This document shows positions 16,872 through 26,030 of a DNA stretch of 64,000 nucleotides, piece after piece (within the stretch, counting starts at the first letter, position 1; each line of letters starts with the position of its first letter). The DNA lies in contig JAEWLW010000034.1 of NCBI GenBank assembly GCA_023457355.1, forward strand, positions 12,355 to 76,354. Direction: 5' to 3'. The notes under the pieces are model-generated. The model ran no database searches, was not told the origin of the DNA, and saw nothing but the letters and a program-made list of their open reading frames with translations. Source of the DNA: Bacillota bacterium. Its GTDB lineage: Bacteria > Bacillota > Clostridia > Oscillospirales > Ruminococcaceae. The position numbers were made by a program, and so were the translations under genes.

Positions 16872-17093
16872 GGCTTTTTTACACGCAATACAGCTGAATG
16901 CGCTCCGTGCGCCTTGGCGATGTACCGCCTGCCCCGGCAGTAGAATTTAACCGGTGCTCATCAGTTTTTATAAAACATCGTTTAAACAAAAACCCCCGCG
17001 CGGCCGGTGGCATTTCCTCCACCTTCACCGCAACGGGGTATCTGCATGACGTCGCCCGGCTTTACCAAAGCCTGCTTTAGCAACGCCCGGTGC

Positions 17094-17828
17094 TTATTCG
17101 TAGCTTTTGTAAGATCTATAACTCTTCCGATAATAACCGCTGCCGGCTTCCTTCACGTCACAGACGATCATTCCCAGAATTTTTGCGTTCGCAAACTCAA
17201 CACTGGCAACGGCGCGGCGCAGCTCATCGTGGGTGGACTGGCGGCAGCGCGTACACATGATCAGCCCCGCGGCATAGCGAGCCAGCACCAACGCGTCAGA
17301 AACGATATTGATCGGCGGGCTGTCGATGAAGATATAGCTATAATTTTCACTGACAATTTCAATAAGCTTCTGCATATTCTGTGAACCGAGCAGCTCGGAC
17401 GGGTTCGGCGGCACCTGCCCCGCCGTAATGATATCCAAATTCGGGTGAATCTGCTCCTGCACGCCATCGCCGACCTTGCAAAACCCGCCCAGAATTTCCG
17501 CAAGACCGATGGTATTGGAGATACCAAAGATTTTATGCTGGGTCGATTTTCTCAGGTCCGCATCAATCAGCAGCACCGAAGCCCCTGTCTGCGACATTGT
17601 CAATGCCAAGTTGGCACAGTTGGTCGATTTGCCCTCGGCCGCCAGCGCGCTTGTCATAATGACACACTTGCTTTCGCTGGTGGAAAGCGAAAACAAGAGG
17701 TTGGTGCGCGCTGTTTTGTAAGCTTCTTTAATCGCAAAGGGGGTACCTTCATCAATTAGAATGCCGTAAGTCCGGTCAGAGGCGGCATTATTTCTGCGAA
17801 GCAGGGCGGGTAACCCGTTACTTTTCAT
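17094..17828 (-). CDS. Bacterial tyrosine kinase of capsule/EPS export (CpsD/CapB type)
   Basis: 244-aa cytoplasmic BY-kinase that autophosphorylates and works with the membrane adaptor encoded just upstream. Walker A SALAAEGKST (about 60-69), Walker A' VLLIDADLR (85-93) and Walker B YIFIDSPP are present. A C-terminal Tyr cluster (YYRKSYRSYKSYE) is the autophosphorylation tail. Start chosen at MKSNGLPALL after GGGAGG; it overlaps the adaptor stop by 11 bp, indicating translational coupling. Last gene of the EPS unit. It regulates polymer length or export by phosphorylation, opposed by the PHP phosphatase upstream. Confidence 0.92.
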   Translation of the reverse strand: MKSNGLPALLRRNNAASDRTYGILIDEGTPFAIKEAYKTARTNLLFSLSTSESKCVIMTSALAAEGKSTNCANLALTMSQTGASVLLIDADLRKSTQHKIFGISNTIGLAEILGGFCKVGDGVQEQIHPNLDIITAGQVPPNPSELLGSQNMQKLIEIVSENYSYIFIDSPPINIVSDALVLARYAAGLIMCTRCRQSTHDELRRAVASVEFANAKILGMIVCDVKEAGSGYYRKSYRSYKSYE

Positions 17829-18531
17829 AATTCTTATAGCCTCCCTTGGGAACCGAATAAAAGTCCGGTATCTCGCCGAGCACGGCAATGTTATAATGGT
17901 TGACCAGATCTTCTTCACCCTTGACGGTGTTATCCAGCATCTCAAACAGCAGCACCAGGCCGGAAGCGATCATAAAACCGAGCAGCCCGCCAATAACGGT
18001 GTTGCGCACCGTATTGGGCCCGCTTGGCTTCAGCGGCGGCTCCGCCTGCGAAATCACTTCAACCGAACCGGCTTTAACCACTCGAATAATCTCATCCGGC
18101 GCCATCTCGGCCATTGTGTTGGCCATTCTGGCAGAAAGCGCGGGGTTCTTACTGGTGACGGCAATGCTGAACACCTCGGTGTTGTTGACCGATTTCATGG
18201 TGAACATTTTGCTGACATCTTTGAGCTCGTCATATTCCAGATTGCACCTCTGGGCAACCTGCTCGATAATCTTATCGTTTTGCAAAATGACAATATAGGT
18301 ATTGACCAGCTTTTGGGAGGCATTGATGTCGTTTAAATTGACGTTATTCATCCCGGAATATTGGTTGTTATTATTGACATACAACATCGTCTGTGCCGTA
18401 TAGGTAGGCGCAACAAGGAACTTAAAAATGCCGAAGGTTGCCCCGGCACTGACCACGGTCGCCAGAATAATGATCCATATTCTTTTCAATAAAATAGAAA
18501 TCAGTTCTATGATGTCGATAGAATCCTGCAA
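17818..18531 (-). CDS. Capsular polysaccharide chain-length/kinase adaptor (CpsC/CapA, Wzz family)
   Basis: 237 aa with two transmembrane helices (about 14-36 and 180-202) flanking an extracytoplasmic Wzz domain. The typical proline-rich motif before TM2, ISQAEPPLKPSGPNTVRNTVIGG, is visible. TTG is the likely start (GGGAGG 7 nt upstream, no ATG). It activates the BY-kinase encoded next through its C-terminal cytoplasmic tail. Confidence 0.92.
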   Translation of the reverse strand: MQDSIDIIELISILLKRIWIIILATVVSAGATFGIFKFLVAPTYTAQTMLYVNNNNQYSGMNNVNLNDINASQKLVNTYIVILQNDKIIEQVAQRCNLEYDELKDVSKMFTMKSVNNTEVFSIAVTSKNPALSARMANTMAEMAPDEIIRVVKAGSVEVISQAEPPLKPSGPNTVRNTVIGGLLGFMIASGLVLLFEMLDNTVKGEEDLVNHYNIAVLGEIPDFYSVPKGGYKNYEK

Positions 18532-18626
18532 TTATATTCCTCCCAGATGAAGATAAGACCTCTATAAATATTACATAAAAACGCTCGTTTTGGCAAGCCT
18601 TTCTAGATTTGTTTCCAAATTAAAAA

Positions 18627-19355
18627 TTAAATTGCCGAAAAATGGTTTGCCCGGGCCGAATTATACAGCATCTCGGAGCACATTTCAATCCGCTCAATCG
18701 CCTGACGTCCTCTCTTTTTAACAATAAAATCCACCGCCTGCAGCAGATTTGGCGGACGTGTTGACAGGTTGTGGCAATCACTGCCCAAAAAATCAATTTT
18801 GTTCCGTTTAAGCAAATCGAATACAAACCGCCTTTTCAACGGCGATGTCAAAAACGACTCCGCATTCACCTGCACCATACAGCCGCAGGCAATCAGCGTG
18901 TCCAACATGTCGCGGCTGTGGGTGATGAACCGATAACGCTCCACATGCGCCAGTATGGGTTTAATGCCATGGTTATAGCGCAAATCTTCCAGCAGCCGCA
19001 GCGCCTTGTCATCCAGCCGCTCGCTGAAGGGCAGCTCAATCAACGCAAAATCGGTGCCGGAAATACAAAGACGGCGCAGATTCTGATTCTTCATCAAATA
19101 GGGCGACAAAAAAATTTCACAACCGACCAGCGCCGGCGTCTTTTCCTGCATCGTATCCCGCAACTTTGCATAGGCGGACGCACGCTTTTTTAAAAAGTCA
19201 TCCGCCGAGCACTCATAAGGGTAGAAATGCGGCGTCAGGACAACCGGCTCCGACTTCTGACGCGCAATTTCCGCAAGCATTCCAACAGAGACGTCGACCG
19301 ATTTGGCCCCGTCGTCTATCCCCGGCAGAATGTGGGTGTGCAGATCCAAAATCAT
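18627..19355 (-). CDS. Manganese-dependent tyrosine-protein phosphatase (CpsB/CapC, PHP family)
   Basis: 242 aa. PHP metal motifs MILDLHTHILPGIDDGAK (His6, His8), a later conserved HVERYRF and DFLGSDCHNLSTRPPNL. It dephosphorylates the kinase Tyr tail, resetting the EPS assembly cycle. A GAGGGG site precedes the ATG. It is followed after 95 bp by the adaptor gene. A 12-bp stem (ATGGAGCTTTCC, 19381-19424) without a U-run sits just upstream, between it and the secreted-protein gene. Confidence 0.92.
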   Translation of the reverse strand: MILDLHTHILPGIDDGAKSVDVSVGMLAEIARQKSEPVVLTPHFYPYECSADDFLKKRASAYAKLRDTMQEKTPALVGCEIFLSPYLMKNQNLRRLCISGTDFALIELPFSERLDDKALRLLEDLRYNHGIKPILAHVERYRFITHSRDMLDTLIACGCMVQVNAESFLTSPLKRRFVFDLLKRNKIDFLGSDCHNLSTRPPNLLQAVDFIVKKRGRQAIERIEMCSEMLYNSARANHFSAI

Positions 19356-19380
19356 ACGCTTAGCCCCTCACAAACAGGAT

Positions 19381-19424
19381 ATGGAGCTTTCCTCTGTGTC
19401 AAGCCACGCAGCGGAAAGCTCCAT
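19381..19424 (-). other. Hairpin between the secreted-protein gene and the phosphatase gene
   Basis: ATGGAGCTTTCC (19381-19392) pairs perfectly with GGAAAGCTCCAT (19413-19424) around a 20-nt loop. No T-run follows on the minus strand, so it may be an attenuator or RNA-processing/stability hairpin reducing expression of the downstream phosphatase/kinase genes. Confidence 0.55.
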
Positions 19425-19444
19425 CAGAACCTGGTGTCAAGCAA

Positions 19445-20074
19445 TTATCTGGCAGTAATCGGCCCATCGGTGATGATGATGGTGTTGCCGAGCGTCGTGG
19501 AAAAGGTCAGGCTTCCGTTTGCATTAACGGTATAAGCAGGCGCCGCAATTCTGGTGTAGCTGTTGGTCACCCGGTCATAAGAATAGAACTGCAGCGCAGC
19601 GGTGTTCAGCGTGCCAAGGTTGGTGGGGGTGATGGTGAACTCAACCGTCGCACCGAAAGCGCCGGGCTGCGCAAGCTGCACCGAGGCAAAGTTGTTGGTG
19701 AAGAACTGGCTGAAGATCGACTCAACCGCGGTGTTGGCCGGCAGCGCGCCAAGGCTGATGTTCTGTGCAGCGGTAATCGTCGCCGGGTTGATGGTAGCGG
19801 TGTAGCCCGGCGCGGTGAAGGTCACAGGCTGGGTCGCGGTGGCAATGCTCTGCACAACGCTCTCGGTGATAACCGCATTCCCGGTAACCGTTACGGAACC
19901 GCCGGAAGTAGCCGCCTGCGTCACAGAGGATGCCGAGACAACGGCCGGTGTGCCCGAAAAGCCGCTGCTGCCTGCTGAGCCGCTCGTTTGGGTGCTATAG
20001 TCGGCAGCCATTGCCAACGAAGCCATCGCAATCATCATGGCCGCGGAAAGAATGAGGGACATTATTCTTTTCAT
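19445..20074 (-). CDS. Secreted Ser/Thr/Ala-rich protein of unknown function in the EPS locus
   Basis: 209 aa with a clear signal peptide (MKRIMSLILSAAMMIAMASLAMA, cleavage after AMA). A low-complexity Ser/Thr/Ala stretch follows (about 24-80), then a beta-rich C-terminal part (FYSYDRVTNSYTRIAAPAYT, LTFSTTLGNTIIITDG). No Cys, anchor or catalytic motif is visible. SD AAGGAG is present. Its position between EPS polymer genes and the phosphoregulators suggests a matrix or surface protein (inference). Confidence 0.8.
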   Translation of the reverse strand: MKRIMSLILSAAMMIAMASLAMAADYSTQTSGSAGSSGFSGTPAVVSASSVTQAATSGGSVTVTGNAVITESVVQSIATATQPVTFTAPGYTATINPATITAAQNISLGALPANTAVESIFSQFFTNNFASVQLAQPGAFGATVEFTITPTNLGTLNTAALQFYSYDRVTNSYTRIAAPAYTVNANGSLTFSTTLGNTIIITDGPITAR

Positions 20075-20171
20075 GATAGAACTCTCCTTAAAATGTATTT
20101 AACTAATGCTGAGTTGCTTGACCTGCCCAGCATTGAGTTAGCCAGTAAGATAGCCGATTATCGACGATAAA

Positions 20172-20771
20172 TCAAAGGGCGTCTTTTGTTTTGGAGCCGG
20201 CCGCCAGCGCGCCCAGTGCAAACATCAGCACCGATGTGCCAAAGGCCAACGCGGCAATGGTCGGCAATCCGACCGGAAAGACGTACGTTAGCAACTTTTG
20301 CTGCATAATGAACGGCCATTGACCCAGCATGACGGACAGCTCGTACAAAAAACGGAGCAGGCCGTCGCCGTACCGGACAGCACCCAGCAACGCCAGCCCC
20401 AGCTGCGGCAGCAAAAGCAGCGCCGCAACCGCCGATATAAACCCCCAGCGCCTTAAAACACCGTTTGAAAAGCTCAGCACAATCAATGTCGCGATGAACA
20501 AAACCGCAAACCCAGCCCGAAACAGTTGCATGCCATAGGTCAGCAGCCAAGCGGCCGGCGGGCCGAAAACTGCGGGAAGGCCGCTTAAATCCGGCATCGA
20601 TTTTATATTTGAGACATCCAAACGGTAGTTTTCCATCTGGTAAAAAGCACAGACCAACAGTGTTGCCGCAAAGAGAAAAATGTCTTCAAAAAGCCCCGTC
20701 TGCCGGCGCCGGATCATGTCGGCCAGCCGGCTGCCACCGGCCTTCGTCGCCCCTTTTGCCACTTGCCCCAA
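20172..20771 (-). CDS. Hypothetical multi-pass membrane protein in the EPS locus
   Basis: 199 aa with about four to five hydrophobic segments (for example 29-46, 75-102, 110-128, 165-190). No recognised domain. The start is ambiguous: TTG seven bases after the epsG stop, or a GTG three codons later with better SD spacing (GGGGG). Translation is probably coupled to epsG. A role in polymer export or envelope assembly is inference from context. Confidence 0.65.
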   Translation of the reverse strand: MGQVAKGATKAGGSRLADMIRRRQTGLFEDIFLFAATLLVCAFYQMENYRLDVSNIKSMPDLSGLPAVFGPPAAWLLTYGMQLFRAGFAVLFIATLIVLSFSNGVLRRWGFISAVAALLLLPQLGLALLGAVRYGDGLLRFLYELSVMLGQWPFIMQQKLLTYVFPVGLPTIAALAFGTSVLMFALGALAAGSKTKDAL

Positions 20772-20777
20772 GCCCCC

Positions 20778-21890
20778 TTAATAATCCCGAAACGTCTCTG
20801 AAAAGACGCTCTGGTAAGGCACCACGCCGTTGTAGTTGATATCCAGCAGATGCTGATGCAGCACCAGCATGGGCAACAGAAGCAAGGCATAGGCCAGCAC
20901 GCCAGCCGCCAGAGATTGTCCGGCACTTCGGGTTCTGTTTTGCAGTGCGGCACCGATGAGCGCCACAAGCTCAGCTGCCAGAAGAATAACGGCGGGCGTC
21001 ATAAAAAACAGCGCCAAACGCGAGATGATGGCATGTTTAATGCCGACCAGCTCTAAAAAAGTGCCCCAATAGAGCAGATTGACAAGAAAAGCGTTGTATT
21101 GACGCCGCCGCACCAACGGCTGATAAAGAAGCAGGCAGACGAGCAGAAAAATTAAAAACGCCGCGCACGGACCCGGGTTGGTGCCGTGGATAACCTCTAC
21201 AGATTGAAGCCCGTGCTGTTTATAAGCCACTTTTGTAACCATGCCCAAAATGGCCTCGGATTTAAAAAAGACAGCCATGCAAAGCAGCAGCTCCGCCGAC
21301 AGCGTAAACTTATTCATAGGGATGCGTAAAATGAAGTAAAACGGCAACATGACAATCGCCGAAATGTGAAAAGTAGAAGCCAGCAGTACAAAAACCGCAT
21401 ACCGGAAAAAGCGGCGCTGCTCGATGTACCGAAAGGCGAACAGCATCACCGTCAGCGCGGTATACTGCCGCAGGAAACACATCGAATTATACAGAAACCC
21501 AAAGCCCACAAACGCCGTAAAGCTGACCCAGACATTGGCGGAACGCCGATAGATAAAGCACGCGATAACAACGGCAAACAGGACGGCAAAGGCTGCAAAC
21601 AAAATGTTGTACCCCAGCGTAAAACCGGATAGCAGACGGCTGACCGACAGATAACCTTTTTCAAACCGCTGGCGGGAAAAGTCGTCCCAGCTTAAAAAAT
21701 AGGTTTGTAAAAAGCCTTCCCAATAATTGTAATAATCGGTGCTCACCATAAAGCGCAGACCGGATGTCAGCGCCAGCGCAACGCCGGAAAAAATACAATA
21801 GCCCTTTTTGGCCATATCACCCGGTAAAAACCGCTGCTGCAAAACACCAAACAGAATAACGGCAAAAAGCAAAAGATAATAGACTGTCAA
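20778..21890 (-). CDS. EpsG-family membrane protein (O-antigen polymerase-like)
   Basis: 370 aa, at least ten hydrophobic helices. The EpsG-type N-terminus (MTVYYLLLFAVILFGVLQQRF), GFGFLYNSMCFLRQYTALTVMLFAFRYI and FHISAIVMLPFYFIL are characteristic of the family. It probably polymerises or exports the exopolysaccharide repeat unit. TTG start with GGGGAAG about 8 nt upstream. It is 29 bp downstream of the CapD-like gene. Confidence 0.87.
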   Translation of the reverse strand: MTVYYLLLFAVILFGVLQQRFLPGDMAKKGYCIFSGVALALTSGLRFMVSTDYYNYWEGFLQTYFLSWDDFSRQRFEKGYLSVSRLLSGFTLGYNILFAAFAVLFAVVIACFIYRRSANVWVSFTAFVGFGFLYNSMCFLRQYTALTVMLFAFRYIEQRRFFRYAVFVLLASTFHISAIVMLPFYFILRIPMNKFTLSAELLLCMAVFFKSEAILGMVTKVAYKQHGLQSVEVIHGTNPGPCAAFLIFLLVCLLLYQPLVRRRQYNAFLVNLLYWGTFLELVGIKHAIISRLALFFMTPAVILLAAELVALIGAALQNRTRSAGQSLAAGVLAYALLLLPMLVLHQHLLDINYNGVVPYQSVFSETFRDY

Positions 21891-21919
21891 AAGGTCACTT
21901 CCCCTATCTTGTCAACCGG

Positions 21920-23866
21920 CTACACCGATATTTTCCCCGCGCCGACCACAACCGGTGCACCATGTATCACAATGGGCAAGCCGGGGTTCACCACTTTAGA
22001 CGTCTCGGCCACTTCAAACTGCCGGTTGACTTCCTCCGGCTCCTTAAAGGTAGGTACCACTTCATGCAGCACGGCGCGCAGGCGGTTTTCGGATTCGCTG
22101 CCCAGCGCCTCGCCGATACGCTTGATCATCTGCTGCATCTCATGCTGAGAAATGCGATGTTGATGTTCGATAAAAATCTTTGTATTGGGGGTTGAGATCA
22201 AATCCTCGCTGGCGGTCAGCAGCTCTTCGTAAAGCTTTTCGCCGGAGCGCAGCCCCGTTTCAATAATATCAATATCCTTATAAGGCTGATGGCCCGACAG
22301 GCGAATCATATTTTCGGCCAGCTCAATGATTTTGACCGGCTCGCCCATATCCAGCACGAATACCTCCGACTGTTCGGCCATGGTGGCCGCCTGCAGCACA
22401 AGCTGCACCGCCTCGGGGATGGTCATGAAGTACCGGATGATATCCTTGTGCGTGACGGTCACGGGGCCGCCGCGCTCAATCTGCCGTTTGAACAGCGGAA
22501 TGACCGAACCGTTGGAGCCCAGCACATTGCCAAAGCGCACAGCGACGAACTGCGTCTGGCTGACGCCCTTCATGCTCTGGAGAATCATCTCGCAAAAACG
22601 CTTGGTTGCCCCCATAACATTTGTGGGGTTGACGGCTTTGTCGGTAGAAATCAGCACAAACTTTTCGGCGCGGTAGCGATGGGCCATCTGCACCATATAA
22701 TAAGTACCGAAAATATTATTTTTAACCGCCTCTTCGGGGCAAAGCTCCATCAGTGGCACATGCTTGTGCGCCGCCGCGTGAAAAACCACCTGCGGGCGGT
22801 ATTTCTCAAACAGGCTGTCGAGCTTTTCAAAATCCCGAACCGAAGCGATTTCAATGCTCAACGGCATATCCCGGCCGTAATCCAACACCAGTTCCTGCTG
22901 GAGATCATAAACACTGTTCTCGTAAATATCAATCACAACCAGCCGTTTGGGCCCACATTCCATCACCTGTTTACAAAGCTGAGCGCCGATGGAGCCGCCG
23001 CCGCCGGTGACCATAACCACCTTGTCTTTCAGAAAGCACCGGACATTTTTACAGTCAAACGTCACGCACGCCCTGCCCAGCAAATCCTCAACATTGACGT
23101 GCCGTATAGCTTGCTCAAGTATATCATACTTATTTTCCAGCAACAACACCGTATCTGGTAAAATTTTCACTTCGCAGCCGGTGCGCGTACAGTCGGAGAT
23201 GACTTTTCGGCGCTTTGCGCTGCTGACCGACGGCATGGCGATAATCAGCTCCTGAATAAAATGCGTCTTGCAATATTGCGGCACAATTTCGATGGGTCCG
23301 ACAATATTCACCCCGTGGATACGCTTGCCTATTTTAACCGGATCATCGTCAAAAAAGCACACCGGCAGATAATTGCTGTCGGCCTGGCGCTGGATGCTTT
23401 CCAGCAGCGTAACACCCGCGCTGCCCGCCCCCACAATTGCCAGCCGTACATATCTTGGGCCCGAAGACTTCCTGCGGGTGCGGTATTGGCGGTAGCAAAA
23501 ACGCACCAGCAGCATGAGCAGCAGTGCAAGCGAGGCAGCCGTAAGGCCGACTAAAGGCGACAGTTTTTCAATGGGCAGCAACACCGCCAGCAGCCTGTAG
23601 CTGCAAAATGCCGCAAACACGCTGATGATCAATGTCAGATACTCCCGCGATTCGGCATAGCGCCAAAGGCTGTCGTACATTTTAAACGCAAACAGGCTGG
23701 CACTGTAGCAAAATGTAATCAGCAGCAGGTGCTTTAGCACGGCGCTTATATAAGGCAATTGAACGGGTCTTCCGCCCAACAACAGCTCAACAAAAAAGAA
23801 ACATCCCAGGGTAATGCCGATATCCATCAAAAACAGCAACAATTTTCGAAACTTACTCAATCGCAA
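21920..23866 (-). CDS. Membrane nucleotide-sugar 4,6-dehydratase (CapD/PglF-like)
   Basis: 648 aa. Four N-terminal membrane helices (about 8-125), a CoA-binding-like Rossmann domain (about 140-260) and a C-terminal SDR domain. The SDR domain has VMVTGGGGSIGAQLCKQV (NAD-binding), HAAAHKHVPLMELCPEEAVKNN, and STDKAVNPTNVMGATKR with the Ser-Met-Lys triad that replaces Ser-Tyr-Lys in membrane dehydratases. It likely converts UDP-GlcNAc to a 4-keto-6-deoxy sugar for EPS. TTG start 7 nt after AAAGGGG. First gene of the leftward EPS unit. Glycosyltransferase and flippase genes are absent, so the locus is partial. Confidence 0.93.
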   Translation of the reverse strand: MRLSKFRKLLLFLMDIGITLGCFFFVELLLGGRPVQLPYISAVLKHLLLITFCYSASLFAFKMYDSLWRYAESREYLTLIISVFAAFCSYRLLAVLLPIEKLSPLVGLTAASLALLLMLLVRFCYRQYRTRRKSSGPRYVRLAIVGAGSAGVTLLESIQRQADSNYLPVCFFDDDPVKIGKRIHGVNIVGPIEIVPQYCKTHFIQELIIAMPSVSSAKRRKVISDCTRTGCEVKILPDTVLLLENKYDILEQAIRHVNVEDLLGRACVTFDCKNVRCFLKDKVVMVTGGGGSIGAQLCKQVMECGPKRLVVIDIYENSVYDLQQELVLDYGRDMPLSIEIASVRDFEKLDSLFEKYRPQVVFHAAAHKHVPLMELCPEEAVKNNIFGTYYMVQMAHRYRAEKFVLISTDKAVNPTNVMGATKRFCEMILQSMKGVSQTQFVAVRFGNVLGSNGSVIPLFKRQIERGGPVTVTHKDIIRYFMTIPEAVQLVLQAATMAEQSEVFVLDMGEPVKIIELAENMIRLSGHQPYKDIDIIETGLRSGEKLYEELLTASEDLISTPNTKIFIEHQHRISQHEMQQMIKRIGEALGSESENRLRAVLHEVVPTFKEPEEVNRQFEVAETSKVVNPGLPIVIHGAPVVVGAGKISV

Positions 23867-24099
23867 GATAAAAACCCCTTTACGGAAGAATCGATCTGCC
23901 TATTGCACATTTTTGAGTTGCGCCTGCACAAATGTGGCCGGTCGTCTTACGCAGCAAACGCTGCACAAAGATGCTGCCTTGCCCAACCGCACCTAAAAAG
24001 GGCGGCCTTCTTACGGCAAATGCATCATCGAATGGTTTTGGCAGGGAGCGTCACGTATCAACCATCCCGTTCCCCTGGGTATAGACGGGATATTGGAAT

Positions 24100-24128
24100 A
24101 TTATAGCACAATGTGAATCCAGTTTCAA
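24100..24128 (-). promoter_or_regulatory. Promoter of the EPS transcription unit
   Basis: Leftward TTGAAA (24123-24128), 17 bp, TATAAT (24100-24105). The transcript would have a leader of about 230 nt containing a small ATCCCGT/ACGGGAT hairpin (24062-24090). Confidence 0.75.
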
Positions 24129-24228
24129 CCTTTAAGCGCCTAATATTCCATACATTGGAAGTTTTGTCCAGAATGGCGCTTCGCAAGCGCTATGCCACAT
24201 AATTTAATTATTTTTACCACAACTGTAA

Positions 24229-24257
24229 TTGATTTTATGGATAAATTCGCGTATGCT
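24229..24257 (+). promoter_or_regulatory. Promoter of the threonine ammonia-lyase gene
   Basis: TTGATT (24229-24234), 17 bp, TATGCT (24252-24257); 42 bp before the start codon. Confidence 0.65.
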
Positions 24258-24298
24258 ATTTTTATATTTAAAATTTATCCGGAAGGGGGATGGTCGTC

Positions 24299-25498
24299 AT
24301 GCTTACGCTCGACAACATCTACCACGCTGCCTTCACCATGAAAAACGTCGTGCGCAAAACCGACCTGATTCATGCACCCAAGCTCTCAACGGGGTGCAAC
24401 ATTTTTTTAAAAACCGAAAATCTGCAGGTGACCGGTTCGTTTAAAGTCAGAGGGGCCTTCTATAAGATTTCTCAGCTTTCAAAAGAGGAACGCGCGCGGG
24501 GCGTCGTCGCCTGTTCAGCGGGCAACCACGCGCAGGGCGTGGCGCTCTCCGCCGCACGGATGGGTATTCCCGCCACCATCTGCATCCCCGGCTCGGCGCC
24601 GATTTCAAAAGTGGAGGCCACCCGCAGCTACGGCGCCACTGTCGAGCTGGTGAAGGGCGTCTATGATGACGCCGCGGCACGCGCCGCCGAGCTTCAGCAG
24701 CAGACCGGCGCAACCTTCATCCATCCCTTTGACGATGAGCGTGTCATCGCCGGGCAGGGCACCATCGGGCTGGAAATTTTAGACCAGCTGCCCGAAGTGG
24801 ATGCCGTGGTGGTGCCGATTGGCGGCGGCGGTTTAATTTCCGGCATCGCTTTCGCAGCCAAATCGTTGAATCCCAACGTCAAGGTTTACGGCGTACAGGC
24901 CGCTGGCGCCGCGTCGATGTATAACGCCGTCCAGCAGCGTGCGCGTCAGGCTTTGCCCGCGGTTTCCACCATGGCCGACGGCATCGCGGTGAAGATGCCG
25001 GGCGCGCTGACCTATGATCTCTGCACAAAATATGTCGATCAGATTGTCACTGTCACCGACGACGAGATCTGCGCCGCCATTCTGGCGCTGATTGAAAAGC
25101 AGAAAATGATCGCCGAGGGTGCGGGCGCCGTGCCGGTGGCAGCGGTACTGGCCAATAAGCTGCCGCTTGAGGGCAAAAACGTGGTATGCCTGGTTTCCGG
25201 CGGCAATATCGACGTCACGATTCTTTCGCGCGTGATCAACCGCGGCCTGCTTATGGCAGGGCGCACCGCAAAGCTGCACATCGAGCTTTCGGACAAGCCC
25301 GGGCAACTGCTGGCCGTCTCTGCCATTCTCGCCGAATGCGGCGCCAATGTCACCGGTGTGGATCACAGCCGCACCAGCAACAACAAAAACATCACCGACT
25401 GCTTCTTGGATATCGCGATTGAAACCCGTGACCACGCGCACGTTGAGCAAATTAAGCAGGCGCTGGCCGGCGGCGGTTTTAACGTAACTGAAATCTGA
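24299..25498 (+). CDS. ilvA: Threonine ammonia-lyase (catabolic/biosynthetic, with C-terminal ACT domain)
   Basis: PLP enzyme deaminating threonine to 2-oxobutyrate. 399 aa from the ATG 10 nt after GGAAGGGG (an ATG nine bases earlier overlaps the SD). PLP lysine in VTGSFKVRGAFYK (Lys49); glycine loop PIGGGGLISG; CSAGNHAQGVALSA. One ACT-like domain occupies about residues 325-399 (LHIELSDKPGQLLAVSAILAECGANVTGVDH). This is the short form common in anaerobes. Its product can feed isoleucine or be reduced to 2-hydroxybutyrate, relevant to the cluster at 52-64 kb (inference). Confidence 0.93.
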   Translation: MLTLDNIYHAAFTMKNVVRKTDLIHAPKLSTGCNIFLKTENLQVTGSFKVRGAFYKISQLSKEERARGVVACSAGNHAQGVALSAARMGIPATICIPGSAPISKVEATRSYGATVELVKGVYDDAAARAAELQQQTGATFIHPFDDERVIAGQGTIGLEILDQLPEVDAVVVPIGGGGLISGIAFAAKSLNPNVKVYGVQAAGAASMYNAVQQRARQALPAVSTMADGIAVKMPGALTYDLCTKYVDQIVTVTDDEICAAILALIEKQKMIAEGAGAVPVAAVLANKLPLEGKNVVCLVSGGNIDVTILSRVINRGLLMAGRTAKLHIELSDKPGQLLAVSAILAECGANVTGVDHSRTSNNKNITDCFLDIAIETRDHAHVEQIKQALAGGGFNVTEI

Positions 25499-25530
25499 CC
25501 GGCCACCGGACGGGGCGGTCTCAGGAGAAA

Positions 25531-25728
25531 GTGGGTGCGTCAATGCCTCTGGTGCTCCTATTCGGCGTGCTGTTGTGCGTTTTGCTGGCACTGCTGTTTT
25601 ACCGCCTGCACGATGCGTTAACGGGCTGTGCCGCCCGCGGTGCACTCGCCGGGCTGGCGGCTGCGTCGCTGCTCTATGGGGCGCTGTTCGGCGTGCTGCT
25701 GTTGCGCGCGTCCATCATGTACATGTAA
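25531..25728 (+). CDS. Possible small two-helix membrane protein
   Basis: Up to 65 aa starting GTG, or 61 aa starting at the ATG of MPLVLLFGVL. Two strongly hydrophobic segments (about 6-25 and 38-60) are separated by RLHDALTGCAARGA. AGGAG lies only 3 nt before the GTG and 15 nt before the ATG, so neither start is well placed. No family recognised. Co-directional with ilvA, 32 bp downstream. Confidence 0.4.
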   Translation: MGASMPLVLLFGVLLCVLLALLFYRLHDALTGCAARGALAGLAAASLLYGALFGVLLLRASIMYM

Positions 25729-25823
25729 TGCAGTATACTTAACGCCAAAAACCGCGCCGCGCGGTGACATATGGCTGAAAAACACCGGCGGTAAGCATTC
25801 AGCAGTCCCACACCGCCGTTGGA

Positions 25824-26015
25824 TCAGGTCGATTCCCAACCGTTGCCGGGCTGCTCCGTGTGCTTTGCCTTGGCCGAATCAAGGCCCCGCCCGAGGATAT
25901 ACCGCAGCATTTCAGCGCGGGTGCCATTATAAAACCGCTCCTGTTTAAGCTGTTGGAGCATCGGCTCCCATTCGGGCCGCAGGGTGACCGTGACCTTTTT
26001 TTGATAGTTGGACAT
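25824..26015 (-). CDS. Ribbon-helix-helix DNA-binding protein
   Basis: 63 aa beginning MSNYQKKVTVTLRPEWEPML, with AAAGGAGG about 9 nt before the ATG. A short beta strand, then two helices (about 12-24 and 28-42: RAEMLRYILGRGLDSAK), fits the MetJ/Arc/CopG fold. It is divergent from a second RHH gene and shares a palindrome-rich intergenic region with it. It resembles plasmid/antitoxin regulators, but no toxin is adjacent. Confidence 0.75.
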   Translation of the reverse strand: MSNYQKKVTVTLRPEWEPMLQQLKQERFYNGTRAEMLRYILGRGLDSAKAKHTEQPGNGWEST

Positions 26016-26030
26016 AACAACCACCTCCTT

